Assembly (NCBI GenBank): GCA_964507325.1
Contig: CAZDQL010000009.1
Span: 1 to 64,000, forward strand
Source of the DNA: CAZDQL01 sp964507325
GTDB lineage: Bacteria; Planctomycetota; UBA1135; GCA-002686595
Direction of reading: 5' to 3'
DNA length: 64,000 nucleotides
The first letter of the stretch is position 1; each line of letters opens with the position of its first letter. Under the pieces are notes generated by a model. It was not told where the DNA came from. It searched no databases and saw nothing but the letters and a program-made list of their open reading frames with translations. Below, one piece after another: positions 17,498 through 27,000 of the stretch. Position numbers and translations under genes: made by a program.

Positions 17498-19024
17498 ATG
17501 GTGGCGGAGGTGACCTTCGTGTTCCGGACCGCATCGATCGCGTGCCTCTTGGCGGCGCTCGCTCACGCCGACGAACGACCGAACGTCGTTTTCGTCCTGG
17601 CCGACGACATGGGCTACTCGGACCTGGGCTGCTACGGCGGCGAGATCGCGACGCCCCACATCGACCGCTTGGCCGCCGAGGGGCTGCGCTTCACCCAGGT
17701 CTACAACACCTCCAAGTGCTTTCCGTCGAGGGCCTGCCTGCTCACCGGCGCCTACGCGCAGCAGGTCGGCATGGACAAGCGGCCGCGCGAGATCCGCGGC
17801 GGCGTCACCCTGGGCGAGGTGTTGCGCGCGGCGGGCTACCGCACGTTCTGGTCCGGCAAGCACCACGGCACCGAGAACCCCTACGAGCGCGGCTTCGACC
17901 GCTACTACGGGCTGCGCGACGGGGCGTGCAACTACTTCAACCCCGGCGTGCAGCGCGAGGGCGAGCCGCTGCCCGCGCAGAAGCGACCGAATCGCTTCTG
18001 GTGCATCGACGGCGAGACGCACTCGCCCTACTCGCCACCCGCGGGCTTCTACACGACCGACGCCTTCACCGACTGGGCGCTGCAGTTCCTGGAGGAGGGG
18101 CGCGATTCGGAGCGCCCGTTCTTCCTGTACGTCGCCTACAACGCCCCGCACGACCCCTTGCAGGCCTGGCCCGAGGACATCGAGCGCTACGCGGGGACCT
18201 ACGACGAGGGGTACGAGGCGATCCGTGCCGCGCGCTGGCGGCGGCAGCGCGAGCTGGGGCTCTTCGGTGAGCAGGTGCCGCTCGCGCCGCCCGAGCACCG
18301 CCCGTGGGAGCAGCTCGACGAGACGCAGCGCAGCGACCAGGTCCGGCGCATGCAGGTCTACGCGGCGATGGTCGACCGCCTCGACCAGAACGTCGGCCGG
18401 CTGATCGCCAAGCTCGAGGAGTTGGACGCGCTCGAGAACACGCTCTTCGTGTTCGCCTCCGACAACGGTGCCTCCTCCGAGGTGGTGCGCATCGGCGAGG
18501 GCGAGATCGGCTCGATGACGCGCTGGGCCTCCCTCGGCGGCGACTGGGCCAACGTGGCGAACACGCCGCTGCGCCGTTACAAGAACCACAGCCACGAGGG
18601 CGGGATCTGCACCCCCTTCGTCGTCCACTGGCCGGCGCGCGTCTCGACCGCCGGCGGATTCGTACGCACGCCGGCGCACTTCGTCGACTTGATGCCCACG
18701 CTGGTCGAGCTGGCCGGCGCGTCCTACCCCACCATGCACCGCGACGAGCCGGTGGTGCCAATGCAGGGGGTCAGCCTGCTACCGCTCCTCGACGGCGAGC
18801 CACTCGAGCGCGGGCGCCCGCTCTTCTGGCAGTGGGGGCGTGGGCAGGCGCTGCGCGACGGACGCTGGAAGCTGGTGCGCTTCAAGGACCAGCCGTGGGA
18901 GCTCTACGACCTGGCCGTCGACCGGACCGAGACGAACGACCTGGCGCACGCCGACCCCGAGCGGGTCGCGGCGCTGGCGGCCGCGTGGGACGTCTGGTAC
19001 GCGACGCGGCGGGAGGAGCAGTGA
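17498..19024 (+). CDS. Exported sulfatase (arylsulfatase family)
   Basis: Hydrolyses sulfate esters, probably from polysaccharides or aromatics, in the periplasm or outside the cell. 508 aa from the ATG at 17498, which gives a signal peptide ending ALAHADERP. Motifs: metal site LADDMGYSDLG (D36, D37), formylglycine motif CFPSR with Cys74 as the residue to be modified, then LTGAYAQQVG, and a GKHHG segment. The C-terminal subdomain includes the WKLVRFKDQPWELYDL region. The substrate cannot be assigned. A 6-base inverted repeat (GTGGAG...CTCCAC) lies in the leader. It converges with the next gene, 15 bases away. Confidence 0.9.
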   Translation: MVAEVTFVFRTASIACLLAALAHADERPNVVFVLADDMGYSDLGCYGGEIATPHIDRLAAEGLRFTQVYNTSKCFPSRACLLTGAYAQQVGMDKRPREIRGGVTLGEVLRAAGYRTFWSGKHHGTENPYERGFDRYYGLRDGACNYFNPGVQREGEPLPAQKRPNRFWCIDGETHSPYSPPAGFYTTDAFTDWALQFLEEGRDSERPFFLYVAYNAPHDPLQAWPEDIERYAGTYDEGYEAIRAARWRRQRELGLFGEQVPLAPPEHRPWEQLDETQRSDQVRRMQVYAAMVDRLDQNVGRLIAKLEELDALENTLFVFASDNGASSEVVRIGEGEIGSMTRWASLGGDWANVANTPLRRYKNHSHEGGICTPFVVHWPARVSTAGGFVRTPAHFVDLMPTLVELAGASYPTMHRDEPVVPMQGVSLLPLLDGEPLERGRPLFWQWGRGQALRDGRWKLVRFKDQPWELYDLAVDRTETNDLAHADPERVAALAAAWDVWYATRREEQ

Positions 19025-19039
19025 ACGGAGGTGGCGCCC

Positions 19040-20827
19040 TCACTCGATCTCGAGGTCCAATCTCACGACACCTCCGGGCTCTCCTCTCGACCTCTTGGCG
19101 CGGCTCGTCTTCTGCGTCTCGGTTCGCGCCTCTATCGAGACGGAACCCGCCGGTAGAGACATCCTCCAGTTGCCGTCGGCGTCCGACAGGCACCGGCTCC
19201 ACTCGATGGAACACCCGTTCCGACGTATCTCCCTGTGCTCGGCTACGACCAGGGCGCCCCCCACCGGCATCCCGTCGCAATCCCGCACGATGCCGGCGTA
19301 GTTCACGGACCGCGTAGCTGCCAAGACGAGGGGAGACTCGGACGGAAGGTCGATGACGTGCGAAGCGAATCCCCCCTCACTGACGTCCAGCGTCCAACGG
19401 CCTGGGGGAAGCTCGAGGAGGAACGCCCCTGACGGGCCCTCGACCTCCGCGGGTCGGTAGCCATTGCCGAAGGGGAAGTCACTCGACCCATGGGGCTGCG
19501 CCTCGAGCTTGTAGCTCGTGAGGGGCGCTCCCGCTCGATCCACGACCCGACCTTCGATCCGCACCGGGTACGGTACGACGATTCGCGCCGTCGTGCCTGG
19601 GGCGACGCCGGTCAGTCGGCCGTGGGAGGCCACCCACGTCCAGCCGCTTCCCGCCCAACCGGAGCTCGGCTCGCGCTCGCTCCTCCAGGTGACAGCCCAG
19701 GTCGTGAACGGCCCCTCGTCGAGGCCGCCAAAGGTGTATGCGTGCCCCACCTCCCGGCGCCTGCCGGCCTCGCGATCGTCCAGGGTGATCGCAGCGTCAG
19801 TCACGGGCGTACCGTCGGGCCGGACGACCTCGACGGTCACCAGGTTGCCCCGGGGCAGGATGATCGAACCCGCTTGGAAGTGTGCTCCGGACCGGGACTC
19901 GCCCAGGTCGAGGATCACCGTCCCGTAGCGTTCAGCCCGGGCGGTGACACACAGGGCTCCAGGCGCGATCGGAGCGACGTCGAAGCGCCCATCATCAGTC
20001 GTCGTCGTGAGGTGGTTGCGCCCCCACCCCCCCTCCTCCGACTGTCCGCTCACGTGGACACCAACCTCCACGCCGGGGATGGGAGCACCTTCTTCATCCA
20101 CCACCCGGCCCGAGACTCGCGATCCACGGGTGACATCCGCCTGTACCGTGATCGTCTCCCCGGGAACGAGTTCGACGAGCGCCAGGTCCGCGGTGAAGCC
20201 ATCCCTCGGGAGAAGCATGATCGCGTACTCGTCTGGGAGAGTGGAAATGCCGCGGAAGGTCACTCGCAGGCCTGCATCGGGGGTCTCGACCGCCAGGCCC
20301 CCCATGAGGTAGCGGAAGAAGGCCGGTTCCCCCGCCCCGAGAAGTCCCACCTTCGCGGTTCTCAGGAGCTCGAGGTGATCGGCGTCCTCGGCGCCCAACT
20401 CCACCACGACCATCGCCGCGAGCACAGGGCGCAGCACGACCGGATCGGTAGGCCTCCGCAGACTGGCGCGCACCGTCCGCCCCATGTGGAGATGGTCGGC
20501 CTCCACATCGAGCCGCACACGGATGCCGCGTTTCGGCACTCCGATCCGGAAGCGGCCGTCAGGCCCCACGACGGCGCGCGGCCGGTGTGCTCCGGGCTCG
20601 AGGTGCCCGTAGGAGACGACGACCACTTCCTCGCCAGCCGGCAGCCCCTCCGGGAGCACGACTCGCCCCTCGATCCACACCAGCTCCGGGGCGGCGGGCG
20701 TCACACCATCCCGCCCAGCTGGCACAGCACACCCCATGCCCACCAGGGGCAGCAGAAGGGTGACCAGAGCGCCGAGTGACATCATCACCCGGGGGCCAGT
20801 CCCGTGCCTGTCGACCGGGTCCGTCAT
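19040..20827 (-). CDS. Lipoprotein with carboxypeptidase-regulatory-like domains
   Basis: 595 aa from the ATG at 20827, which has GGGAG about eight bases upstream. An N-terminal signal with lipobox LVGMGC predicts a lipid-anchored envelope protein. The rest is all-beta with at least three carboxypeptidase-regulatory-like (CarboxypepD_reg) or prealbumin-like repeats, visible as VSGRVVDEEGAPIPGVEVGV, IEGRVVDRAGAPLTSYKLEA and YAGIVRDCDGMPVGGALVVA. No enzyme motif was found. Such domains usually bind glycans or act as spacers in large surface proteins. A longer frame upstream lacks a believable start. Confidence 0.75.
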   Translation of the reverse strand: MTDPVDRHGTGPRVMMSLGALVTLLLPLVGMGCAVPAGRDGVTPAAPELVWIEGRVVLPEGLPAGEEVVVVSYGHLEPGAHRPRAVVGPDGRFRIGVPKRGIRVRLDVEADHLHMGRTVRASLRRPTDPVVLRPVLAAMVVVELGAEDADHLELLRTAKVGLLGAGEPAFFRYLMGGLAVETPDAGLRVTFRGISTLPDEYAIMLLPRDGFTADLALVELVPGETITVQADVTRGSRVSGRVVDEEGAPIPGVEVGVHVSGQSEEGGWGRNHLTTTTDDGRFDVAPIAPGALCVTARAERYGTVILDLGESRSGAHFQAGSIILPRGNLVTVEVVRPDGTPVTDAAITLDDREAGRRREVGHAYTFGGLDEGPFTTWAVTWRSEREPSSGWAGSGWTWVASHGRLTGVAPGTTARIVVPYPVRIEGRVVDRAGAPLTSYKLEAQPHGSSDFPFGNGYRPAEVEGPSGAFLLELPPGRWTLDVSEGGFASHVIDLPSESPLVLAATRSVNYAGIVRDCDGMPVGGALVVAEHREIRRNGCSIEWSRCLSDADGNWRMSLPAGSVSIEARTETQKTSRAKRSRGEPGGVVRLDLEIE

Positions 20828-21071
20828 GGCGGGACTCCCTTCATGCTGGCGAGTGGCCTGGTTGCGCCTCGACCTGCCCATCGCCGCTCCACCCGGACTC
20901 CTCGAGCACCCCGCGGGCACGATCGAGCGCGGACGAGGCCTGTCCAGCGTACTCGATCTCCCCGGAGTCGACCTTCGGATCGCGCACTGGCTTGCCGAGG
21001 GCGTGGGTCTGTGCTAATCCCTCGCCAACGACCGTGACCGTCGGGCGCTCCCGGCGCCCAGCGCATCCGTC

Positions 21072-21290
21072 AGGAGGTGCACCGTGCGCAACCGAGACTT
21101 CGAGGACCTCGACTGCTTTTGAGGTGATGAGCAAGCGCCGCCGGGGATTCCCCAGCGAGACGCGCGTCAAGCGCGGACACCGGATCGTCCACGGGAACAA
21201 GGAACTCGTCGAGAAGCTGGGTCGCAACGACCTCTGCCCGTGCGGCTCGGGGAGGCGCTTTCAAGCGGTGCTGCCTCCGTAGCGGCCGCT
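21072..21290 (+). pseudogene. SEC-C motif small protein, reading frame broken twice
   Basis: A perfect Shine-Dalgarno AGGAGGTG (21072-21079) precedes GTG at 21084. The frame gives MRNRDFEDLDCF and a stop at 21120. Adding +1 at the TTTTGA gives EVMSKRRRGFPSETRVKRG and then GNKELVEKLGRNDLCPCGSG, a typical SEC-C zinc motif beginning. At 21259-21263 (TTTCAAG) one extra base replaces the expected KRCC ending with QAVLPP. Skipping that base restores F-KRCCLRS with the missing cysteines. Without frameshifting, the ATG at 21127 gives about 51 residues lacking the second cysteine pair. It could be a decayed gene, two sequence errors or recoding. Confidence 0.6.
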
Positions 21291-21385
21291 TTCGATGGTT
21301 CGGCTCGGAGCCACTACTTTCAGGGAGTGAGATCCTCTGCACGGGATCCCACTTGCACTACCTCCCGATGTTGCGTGCGGGGCGG

Positions 21386-22942
21386 CTACCGCAGCTCCGC
21401 CCGCGCCCACATCGCGGTTGAGCTCACGTCGGTCGTGAAGACGAAGGTCCCCTCCAGGTCGTCGAGCAGGTCCCCGAAGTCGAAGGGAACATCCTCCATC
21501 TCGGCCAGCATCACGAGCATCGACACGTCCCAGACCGCGATGGAGGCGGAGCCCTCGTTCTCCTGCATGGCGTGGCGCACGAACTGGTTCTCGCTGGCGC
21601 CCGTGGGGTTACCCCCCGCCAGCATCTCCTCGACGTGCACCAGGGCGTCGCCCATCGCGAAGGCGAGGGCGCCGCGACCCACGCCGATTCCCATCTCGAA
21701 CGGAAAGCTGGGGATCGTGTAGAGGTTGCCGTGGCTCAGCTCGTCGACGGCAACGAGCTCCATCACTCCCACCGACTCCACGATCGCGAGCAGGTTTTCC
21801 TCGAAGGCCTCGTGATCCTCCAGGGCAATGACGTAGCCGATACCGGGCAGCTCCTCCGACTCCACGCTCGCCTCGAAGTCCGGTATGTCGGTGAAGTAGC
21901 TCAGTACCGAGCCCTCGAGCAGAGAGACCAGGTCGTCGATCACGTGCACACCGGTCTGCTCGGCGAAGGCGTCGAGGCTCTCCGCCGCCTCGTCGGAGGC
22001 CCCCGGCTCGACCTCGTCCGCAAGCCCCAGAATGACGTCGACGACGCCCACCCAATCGACACCAACGATGCTGATCGCGGCGACGTCCTTGGGGGCCCAG
22101 TCGAGAAGATCATGGTCGAATGGGGTGAACATGCCCGCGAACTCGGCTGCGAGGGAGTCCTCCTCGTAGGCGATGTGGAGCAGCCCCTCGACGGCGCCGC
22201 CCTCCCCGAAGCTCACAGCGATTCCGATGTCGCTCAGGCCTCGGAAGAGGCCCGCGAGCATCTCCCCTTCGGGACCCATCACCTCTTCCTGCATGAGCTC
22301 CAAGACGAAGCCGACGTTGAGGTGTAGGCCCACCTGGGCGCCGTCGAGCTCCGCGTAGGCGTTCGCGATCCCCCCGGGCTGCTCCCCGAAGGCGCGCGCG
22401 CCCCCAGATGCAATCGATGCGGAGAGCCCGCTCTCGTCCGAGGCCACGGCGCCGAAGATCTGGCCGTGCTCGACCAGCGCCAGCTCGACCGCCCACGTGT
22501 CCCCGGCCGTCGAGATGCCCAGCTCCGAGACGTCGTAGAGCACGACCCCGTCTTCGTCGCTCAGCGGCTCGACCTCCTGCTCGAGCATCTCGCGCAGGTG
22601 CGCGAAGGCCTGCTCGATCACGTCACCACCTTCGCTCTGCACGAAGAGCCCCATCGTCCCCATGGGGTCGTCCCCTGCGGAGATGAAGACGCTGATGTCG
22701 TCGATGTCCTCGATCCAGGCCTCCAGGGCCGGGAGGTCGAACTCGCTCAGCACATCATCGACGGGCTGACTGGAGAGCTCCATCGCGAGGGACAACCAGG
22801 CGTTGTCCTCCAGCCGGTCACGCAGCTCCTCCCCGCCGTCGATGTGCAGGGCGAATACAGGGTTCGCGGGAATCGCCTGGAGTGTGGTGGGGGCGGGGGA
22901 GGCTCCCGAGAGGAGCAACGGCAGGGCGAGCGCGTGGATCAT
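21386..22942 (-). CDS. Exported protein of unknown function (DUF3352-like)
   Basis: 518 aa from the ATG at 22942, which begins a signal peptide (MIHALALPLLLSGASPAPT). The mature protein is acidic and alternates beta strands with helices: repeated units such as NPVFALHIDGGEELRDRL, WAVELALVEHGQIFGAV and ISIVGVDWVGVVDVI. This recalls DUF3352-type periplasmic proteins common in planctomycetes, but I cannot confirm it. No catalytic motif. The open frame extends further upstream, but that region carries the repeated 5' element and lacks a better start. Role unknown. Confidence 0.65.
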   Translation of the reverse strand: MIHALALPLLLSGASPAPTTLQAIPANPVFALHIDGGEELRDRLEDNAWLSLAMELSSQPVDDVLSEFDLPALEAWIEDIDDISVFISAGDDPMGTMGLFVQSEGGDVIEQAFAHLREMLEQEVEPLSDEDGVVLYDVSELGISTAGDTWAVELALVEHGQIFGAVASDESGLSASIASGGARAFGEQPGGIANAYAELDGAQVGLHLNVGFVLELMQEEVMGPEGEMLAGLFRGLSDIGIAVSFGEGGAVEGLLHIAYEEDSLAAEFAGMFTPFDHDLLDWAPKDVAAISIVGVDWVGVVDVILGLADEVEPGASDEAAESLDAFAEQTGVHVIDDLVSLLEGSVLSYFTDIPDFEASVESEELPGIGYVIALEDHEAFEENLLAIVESVGVMELVAVDELSHGNLYTIPSFPFEMGIGVGRGALAFAMGDALVHVEEMLAGGNPTGASENQFVRHAMQENEGSASIAVWDVSMLVMLAEMEDVPFDFGDLLDDLEGTFVFTTDVSSTAMWARAELR

Positions 22943-22971
22943 CGGAACAAGGCTGATGCGGTGGAGCGGAT

Positions 22972-23062
22972 GGGCCGCGCGTGGGGGTCGGCGGCGTCCA
23001 GACCTGAGTACCAGGGGCGTGAGGACCCGCACTGCGCGATCGCGCAAGCCTATCAGGAGGCG
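22972..23062 (-). repeat. Copy A of a conserved 5' element (candidate structured leader)
   Basis: About 90 bases upstream of the unknown exported-protein gene, similar (roughly 70% by eye) to 47514-47604. In gene direction it begins CTCCTGATAGGCT, followed by the palindrome TGCGCGATCGCGCA, GTCCTCAC, a small hairpin CCTGGTACTCAGG, then GTCTGGA and a C-rich end. It stops about 30 bases before the start codon. Confidence 0.5.
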
Positions 23063-23134
23063 CACGGGAGTGGAGCCGTGACCCCCGACTTGCAGACCCG
23101 AGACGGGTAGGATCTCGGCTCGACCCATCGGAGT

Positions 23135-24022
23135 TTGGAGGTGTTCTTGGGCGAGGCCCTTTCCCTGCTGGCCGCGTTGCTCTGGGCGATCGCGGTGATT
23201 CTCTTCAAGAAGTCCGGGGAGTCGGTCCCACCCTTCGCCCTGAACTTCTTCCGCGTCTGCGTCTCCCTGCTGGTCTTCCTGCCGCTGCTCTTCGTCACGG
23301 GGGGATCGCTCTGGGGGCAGGCCCCGCTGGCCGACTACCTGATCCTGTTCCTCAGCGGCATCATCGGCATCGCCCTCTCCGACACCCTCTTCCACGCGAG
23401 TCTGAACCGCATCGGCGCCGGGCTCTCCGCGATCGTCGACTGCCTCTACTCGCCCTCGGTGGTCGTGATCGCCTTCTTCTTCCTGGGGGAGCGCTTCGGC
23501 CTCCAGCAGATGCTGGGGATGGTCTTGGTGATCGCCGGCGTGCTGGTCGCCGCCGGCCACCAGGCGCCGGCACAGGCGACCAGGCGGCAGCTCGTCTCGG
23601 GGGTGATCCTCGGCGCGCTCGCGATGCTCTCACTCGCGGTGGGCATCACCCTCGCCAAGCCCATCCTCGAGCGCACCCCCGTCGTCTGGGCCACGACCGT
23701 GCGGCAGATCGGAACCCTGGCGGTGATGCTGCCCGTGGCCTGCTACGCGCCGATGCGCCGCGAGGTGGCGCGGGCCTTCCGGCCGACGAGGACGTGGCGC
23801 TACACCCTGACGGGGACCCTCAGCGGGTCGGTGCTCGCCCTGCTGGCCTGGATCGGCGGCATGAAGTACGCCGATGCCGGGGTGGCCGCGATCCTCAACC
23901 AGTCGACGACGATTATGATCCTCCTCTTCGCGACGGTCTTCCTGCGCGAGGCGATGACGCGTCGCAAGGCGGTGGCAGCCGGTATGGCCGTCGCGGGGAT
24001 TCTCTTGGTGATCCAGTCGTAG
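23135..24022 (+). CDS. DMT-superfamily (EamA) transporter
   Basis: Inner-membrane transporter, 295 aa, with about ten hydrophobic helices arranged as two EamA repeats (roughly residues 5-140 and 150-293). The second repeat ends with the characteristic GVAAILNQSTTIMILLFATVFLREAMTRRKAVAAGMAVAGI. EamA proteins export or import small metabolites such as amino acids, nucleosides or sugars; the substrate is not predictable. No ATG is available. I use TTG at 23135, but GTG at 23141 (two residues shorter) is equally possible. Divergent from the unknown exported protein; converges with the glycosidase. Confidence 0.85.
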   Translation: MEVFLGEALSLLAALLWAIAVILFKKSGESVPPFALNFFRVCVSLLVFLPLLFVTGGSLWGQAPLADYLILFLSGIIGIALSDTLFHASLNRIGAGLSAIVDCLYSPSVVVIAFFFLGERFGLQQMLGMVLVIAGVLVAAGHQAPAQATRRQLVSGVILGALAMLSLAVGITLAKPILERTPVVWATTVRQIGTLAVMLPVACYAPMRREVARAFRPTRTWRYTLTGTLSGSVLALLAWIGGMKYADAGVAAILNQSTTIMILLFATVFLREAMTRRKAVAAGMAVAGILLVIQS

Positions 24023-24031
24023 TCCCCGTGC

Positions 24032-27000
24032 TCACTCGGCGAAGGCCATCACCTCCACGAGGTGGCGGCCGGTGTTCGCCGAGTTGTGGGTCTGGGTGAC
24101 GCGGAGGTGGCGTACGAGGCGCGGGTCGATGTGGCAGGTGTAGCCCGCCGCGGTCGACGGCTCCTCGTTGTCGCGCCGGTCGGCGACCAGCTCCCAGGTC
24201 TCGCCGTCGAGCGACGTTTCGACCGTGAATCCGTAGTGGCGCTCGTCGCCGTAGTAGCCGACGACCACGATCCGACCCACGCTGGTCGGCTGCTCCAGGT
24301 CGACGCACCACCAGGCCGGGTCGCCGCCCGCCACGTCCATCGCCCAATAGCGGTGCGTGTCGTTCGCGAAGCCGTCGTTCGCGAGGTAGGCGGGGTGTGG
24401 TGCCAGAGCGGTCGAGCAGGTGACGGGCTTGCCGGTGGTCAGGCTCACCGAATCGGGTGCGAACGAGTCCGCGTACTGCGCCCACAGCCGACGGGCCACC
24501 TCCAGGCTGTCGCCGTGCGGCGCGGTGGGGTGCGACTCGGTCGCGCTCGACCAGTCCTCCATCCACGTGCGCAGCTGCGCGCGGAACGCGGCCTCCTCGA
24601 AGGTGCGCTCTTCCCGCAGAGCCGCGCCGACGTCGCGCAGGTACCACTCCCAGCGCGGGAGGTAGTAGCCGCTGATCATGCCCGACCACTCCTTGCGGGC
24701 GTAGTCGTCGATCGCGGGCCCTTCCCCCCAGAGGGTCAGCACGCGGCGGGCGTTCCACTCGTAGGTCGCGCGCTCCGCCTCGGTCGTGCCCCAGCGCTTG
24801 GCGTCCTCGAGCCAACGTCCGAGCAGGAACTCCCCGCGCGTCGCGAGGAGCTGGTCGAGATCGCGCAGCAGCCCCAGGAAGCGCTGCGCGGCGCGGTCGA
24901 AGGCCTCGACGTCGCCCTGGCGATGGGACGCGACGACCTCGCCGTGCAGCACGACGGCGTGGTTGGAGAGCACCTGGCGCGCGACGTTGACCAGGTCGAA
25001 GCGGTACGTGTCGACGTGGCTCAGCTCCGCCCCCGCCGCGAGCAGCTCGCGCCACGCCGCGGCCAGGCGGACGTTGTCGTAGGGCGCTCCTCCCACTGGA
25101 CGCAGCGACGGCGCGTGGTCGACGACGGAGCGGGTGCGGTGGGGCGCGGTGTACACCGTCTCCGCGAGCGTCGCCCAGGCGGCGGCAGCGTGGACGTTTT
25201 CCGCGCCGTAGCGATGACGGGCGTACCCCTCGATCCACCGGTCGAGATCGACGGGCCCGTCGCGCCAGGCCGCCTCGAACATCAGGTCGTAGGCCACCGG
25301 GTTGTAGCCCAGCCCCTCGTTGACGAAGCCCAGCCCCGCGAGCTGCCCGCTCTCCCGCTGTCGCCGCGCCGCGAAGAGCCCCGCATTGTTGGCGTCCAGG
25401 AAGCCTCCCAGGTGCACCGTGCGCCCGAAGCTCTGCACGTTGCACCACACCCACGGCTTGCCGTGGAACGCCTCGGTGCGGCTCCACTGCGGCCGATCTT
25501 CGCAGAAGAGATCCAGGCACAGCAGGCGCTCGTCGGGAACGGCAGCGAGGAACGCCTGGATGCGCTCCGGCGTCCAGAAGGCCTGCTGGTTCAGGAAGAT
25601 CCACGTCTGCAGGACCCACACCGCCTCGGGATCGACCGTGGACATCCCGCCGTGGATCGCCTTGGCCAGGCGGTCCAGATACTCGACGTCACCCCGCGGC
25701 GGCGTCATCTCGATGAAGGTGTCGGCGGCGTAGAGGTGATCGCTGCCGAAGCGCTGCGTCTGCTCCTCCATGTACAGCCGTGCGACCTCGGCGAAGAGCG
25801 GGTCGAGGGGATCGAGCAGGTGCGTCTCCCACTCGATCCAGCGGATGGTGTGCAGCTCCGCCGCCGGGTACAGGTCGGCGAGCGCTGCCGGCACGTGACC
25901 GGTGAAGCCCTGCAGTACGGGCGTCATCCCCAGCTCGCGTTCCCGCTCGAGGATCCGCCGGCCGAGCGTCTCGTGGCGCTCGATCCAGTCCTCCGGCAGC
26001 GGTCCTCCCCAGCCGTCCAGGCACCCCATCCAGCCGAAGGGCAGGTACGGCGGCCCGGCGAGGAAGGCCTGCATCTGCGCCTCGGTCAGACCCAGCCGCC
26101 GGCCGACCGCCTGCCACACCGCCTCCTGCCCCGTCACCGCCAGCGGCGCGGTGACGCCGTTGAGCGCCATCCAGTCGATCAGCCGCTCCCACTGCTCCCA
26201 GTCCCACCAGGGCAGGGAGTAGCCGAAGCAGCAGTAGTTCAGGAAGTAGCGGTGCTGCGCCCAGCTGACGCGCCGCACCTTGGGCCGCACGACGGGCAGC
26301 GGCTCGGGCAGGGAGAGCTGGTCGCCGTACCACGACACGTGCGCATGGCAGTGGTGCTTCAGGTACCAGTGCAGCCCCATCGCCATCGAGACGGCGGTGT
26401 TGCCGCGGACGACGAGCTTCCCCTCCACGGTCTCGAGCTCGAAGACGTCGCGGCCGAGCTCCGGCTCCAGGAGCTCGAAGGCGAAGTGGTCGACGTGTCC
26501 GGGCAGCAGGCGCTCGAGCAGCGCCTCGGCCGCACGTGGGGCATCGTCGTCGCTGCGCCCCTCCCAGGTCCTCGGCACGCGGTCCAGGGGACGGTGGGCG
26601 ATGCCGGCCGCACTCAGGCGCTCGAGGTGTGTGGCGAGGCGGATCAGGAATGGATCGACGCCCCGATCGGCCGCGGGGGACCACAGCTTCTCGGCCAGGG
26701 CGCACGCCCGCGGCCAGGCCATGAAGTCGCGCCGCTCACGGTCCGCGATCAGCTCGCCCCAGAGCTGCCCCTGGCCGCCGAGCACGTGCTCAGCTTCCTG
26801 CGCCGTGAGCTCCGCGGGGACCGGCTCGAATCCGTACACGTCCTCGACCGTCGTCACTTGCCGCCCGAGCCCCAGCTCGTCGGCGTGCTGGCGGTAGTCG
26901 AAGTAGGTGTGGGAAGTCGGCGCCATGACCACGTCGTGGCCCGCCTTGGCGGCGGTGATGCCGCCGGACGTCCCGCGCCAGCTCATCACCGTGGCGCCGG

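Noticed and set aside
20841..21060. Short minus-strand reading ending ...SSALDRARGVLEESGWSGDG
   Set aside because: Looks somewhat protein-like but lacks a start with a ribosome binding site and conflicts with the plus-strand SEC-C remnant; might be an old fragment.
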